Below are positions 41,001 through 41,597 of a stretch of DNA of 41,597 bases, in pieces. The notes beneath the pieces were generated by a model. That model saw nothing but the letters and a program-made list of their open reading frames with translations. It made no database searches and was not told where the DNA came from. The translations under genes were made by a program, and so were the position numbers. Location: assembly GCA_017509755.1 (NCBI GenBank), contig JAFWOY010000035.1, positions 1 to 41,597 on the forward strand. Direction: 5' to 3'. This DNA comes from Bacteroidales bacterium (GTDB lineage Bacteria; Bacteroidota; Bacteroidia; Bacteroidales; UBA932). Within the stretch, counting starts at the first letter, position 1, and every line of letters starts with the position of its first letter.

Positions 41001-41597
41001 GGGGAATATGCGCCCTCCGGGCAGAAACAGACCTACGCCTACGACAAGTTGCAGCGCCTGACGGCGGCGCTGGACAATGCCGCGAATGTGGCGATGGCCG
41101 TAGAATACCAGGATGCGACGGGCGAGGGGAGCAGCTACGTGAAGGTAAGCACGCCGGACACGGCGCTGTCGTCCATCAGTTCCGTGGCGGCCGCCAGGCG
41201 CCGGACGGTGGCCCGCTACTACGATGGGCAGTACCGCGAGAAGCAGGCCGTGCAGGCCTATGGCTCGGGCTCGGGGAAGGACCTCGTGCTGCCCCGCAGC
41301 AGTTATGACGCCTGGGGCCGGGTGACGGACGAGTGGCTGCCCTACGAACCATCCTCCGGCTCGGGCGGAAGCTACCGTGCATCCGCCGCGACGGAACAGG
41401 CCGGGTATTACGCGGATCTCTACAGCAGCACGGAAGCGCCGTACGCCCGCCGCCGTACGGTCTATGAGTCCTCGCCCGTGGGGCGTGTGCTGAAGGAGTA
41501 TCTGCCGGGAGCTGGCGGCTATCTGACCCATCCGGTGACCCACGACTATGGCGCGAACACCGCTGCTGCGGACACGGTTGCTGCGGACACGGTGTAC
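38061..41597 (+). CDS. RHS-like secreted protein with DUF6443 domain, 3' end outside window
   Basis: One uninterrupted frame of 1179 codons runs from the ATG at 38061 to the window end. It starts with a signal peptide (CYCVLLTLFLFHIGPLFAQ). The N-terminal part has the pattern of Bacteroidota RHS/SpvB-like proteins: VPDISIPLYTVEYGGIRIPI, then VLRYSTSNAKVDRSVAPNVG and FGWVLDVGGSINR. The last 100 residues fit DUF6443: VTDEWLPYEPSSGSGGSYRA, then EQAGYYADLY and RRTVYESSPVGRVLKEYLPG. Such proteins continue into RHS/YD repeats and often a variable C-terminal toxin, which would lie beyond the window. Codon choice leans to GCG, ACG, GGG and GTG, unlike the ribosomal genes, hinting at a different origin. 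Confidence 0.85.
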   Translation, partial: MTLRGNDCLKKWPFCYCVLLTLFLFHIGPLFAQEAITLDRRNYIALSPQASSLHDAVNYPVDGNKGVPDISIPLYTVEYGGIRIPIVLRYSTSNAKVDRSVAPNVGFGWVLDVGGSINRVIKGKPDEAAVWYQADSSTYFDQLGSNADQYTISALYDWCGAVAYDTEKDEFVMSTPGGGASFCLSESGGVYTGRFSPSVNWRIGGTVKNTGTAVPMFTGIDVYDGNGTVYRFGSGSSSTTPLSSDASYLEYCTYEPTGGTVYASGWQLREVEDDAGRKVRFNYSRSGNYVYSSSQDQWYRVQDSVSIYWTAGAAPDMEAAQEYVSRYTPDGSITERPYMLSAFRNVYPSSIEWPGGKVLFFVSNNLVSGMSVHDASGALVRSYSFVTGANDINASSRLLTSVVVRGSDSTAVETYALDYNKAVTGTVTAASCDWWGYFNGQTETQNAFLPYRTISARGYDYGTSFYLGNGGHREPDTLKIRHNILKSITYPGGGSTEFVFEANRYTKERSAVVPAGTGPGLRIRTVIHKDKDGTVLRKLGYTYTGGSIAVIPGEARYTTATQYQMTVSEEQFGLGIVFVTTDRTRTISPKCAARVSGGGEAVDYDTVTETVYDGTAPVGKITSTYEVPDNFQVGTTGFLNASECPFLGEEYHVQGESLSYNTACLAQREEFDGSGALVRRTTYHYAEVDTGIVTNLGFYHMMYYNYPEADVQYDPQLMRDFWAIRRMNSLNGPDALPPLAYYLYTSTRGCRYPSGETVETFGVGSGGTVASTSFTTSRSISYSLDKAWHYPVSVSSPRSDGKTERTSYTYPFTIGSSYGAMRDSLLGRHRAGTVLSQTRWVGTTKIDSTVVPFGRFAGTDAPAGYFFRPSSVKYGKGTSTPEVRISYAAYDGWGNPRSIVYGKDDTENYVWSYSHQSPVAKVTGASWSEVTTALGSTALTALEGAAAPADATVTSALSSLRGIADALTEGRTHRPHYGVSGEYAPSGQKQTYAYDKLQRLTAALDNAANVAMAVEYQDATGEGSSYVKVSTPDTALSSISSVAAARRRTVARYYDGQYREKQAVQAYGSGSGKDLVLPRSSYDAWGRVTDEWLPYEPSSGSGGSYRASAATEQAGYYADLYSSTEAPYARRRTVYESSPVGRVLKEYLPGAGGYLTHPVTHDYGANTAAADTVAADTVY
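41565..41594 (+). repeat. Two tandem 15-bp units inside the RHS-like gene
   Basis: GCTGCGGACACGGTT and GCTGCGGACACGGTG follow each other in frame, encoding AADTV twice. The array may continue beyond the window end. Confidence 0.8.

Noticed and set aside
40563..41543. 326-residue minus-strand open frame opposite the RHS-like gene
   Set aside because: Antisense shadow of a certain plus-strand frame that continues without stop to the window end.
1..41597. tRNA or rRNA genes, insertion sequences
   Set aside because: No cloverleaf, rRNA core sequence or transposase-like frame was recognised on either strand.

Overview
The window comes from a member of the Bacteroidota, most likely a Bacteroidales lineage with GC-rich housekeeping genes. 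The evidence is a SusC/SusD pair, several protein families largely confined to this phylum (DUF4270, DUF3098, DUF4294, DUF3244, DUF6443-type RHS), and promoters of the Bacteroidota type (TTG or TTTG, about 20 nt, then TAnnTTTG). The genus cannot be fixed from this sequence; Alistipes- or Cryptobacteroides-like lineages would fit the base composition (inference).

Layout. 1-3532: 3' part of a SusC-type TonB-dependent transporter and its SusD-type lipoprotein, closed by a terminator. 3601-5633: dusB and lpxK. 5732-8600: rplM-rpsI, then rpsB-tsf behind its own promoter and a foldable leader. 8664-11499: kbl, divergent from acpP-fabF. 11507-13689 (minus): a DUF4270 lipoprotein and a short starch-synthase-like protein. 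13767-16403: ftsX, a DUF3098 protein, uppP and lpxH, an envelope cluster. 16400-21534: a DUF4294 protein (minus), a GltS-type transporter, an M19 dipeptidase and a GH20 hexosaminidase. 21535-22871: 1.3 kb without a credible gene, packed with inverted and direct repeats. 22872-33587: a ribosomal protein operon from rplP to rplQ including secY, map, infA and rpoA. 33678-37959: an AT-rich accessory block with a TPR/transmembrane/HTH regulator, a DUF3244 protein, a C10 (streptopain-like) protein and a small lipoprotein. 38061-end: an RHS/DUF6443 protein that runs off the window.

Most notable points. (1) The usual S10-spc gene string is cut between rpsC and rplP. The downstream half starts with its own strong promoter, a 42-nt near-palindrome over the -33 element and a hairpin at the predicted 5' end of the mRNA, and the gap is filled by the repeat-rich tract. 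(2) The C10-family protein has lost the catalytic Cys (Ser229), the catalytic His (Glu380) and both Trp of the NWGWGG motif, so it looks like a pseudoprotease, yet it sits intact in a regulator/DUF3244/lipoprotein module. (3) The rpsB-tsf leader can form a nested multi-helix structure. (4) Identical-stem hairpins with equal 18-nt loops, and a three-copy alternating repeat, lie in the 22.2-22.5 kb stretch. All structure claims come from reading base pairing by eye; no folding or database search was run.
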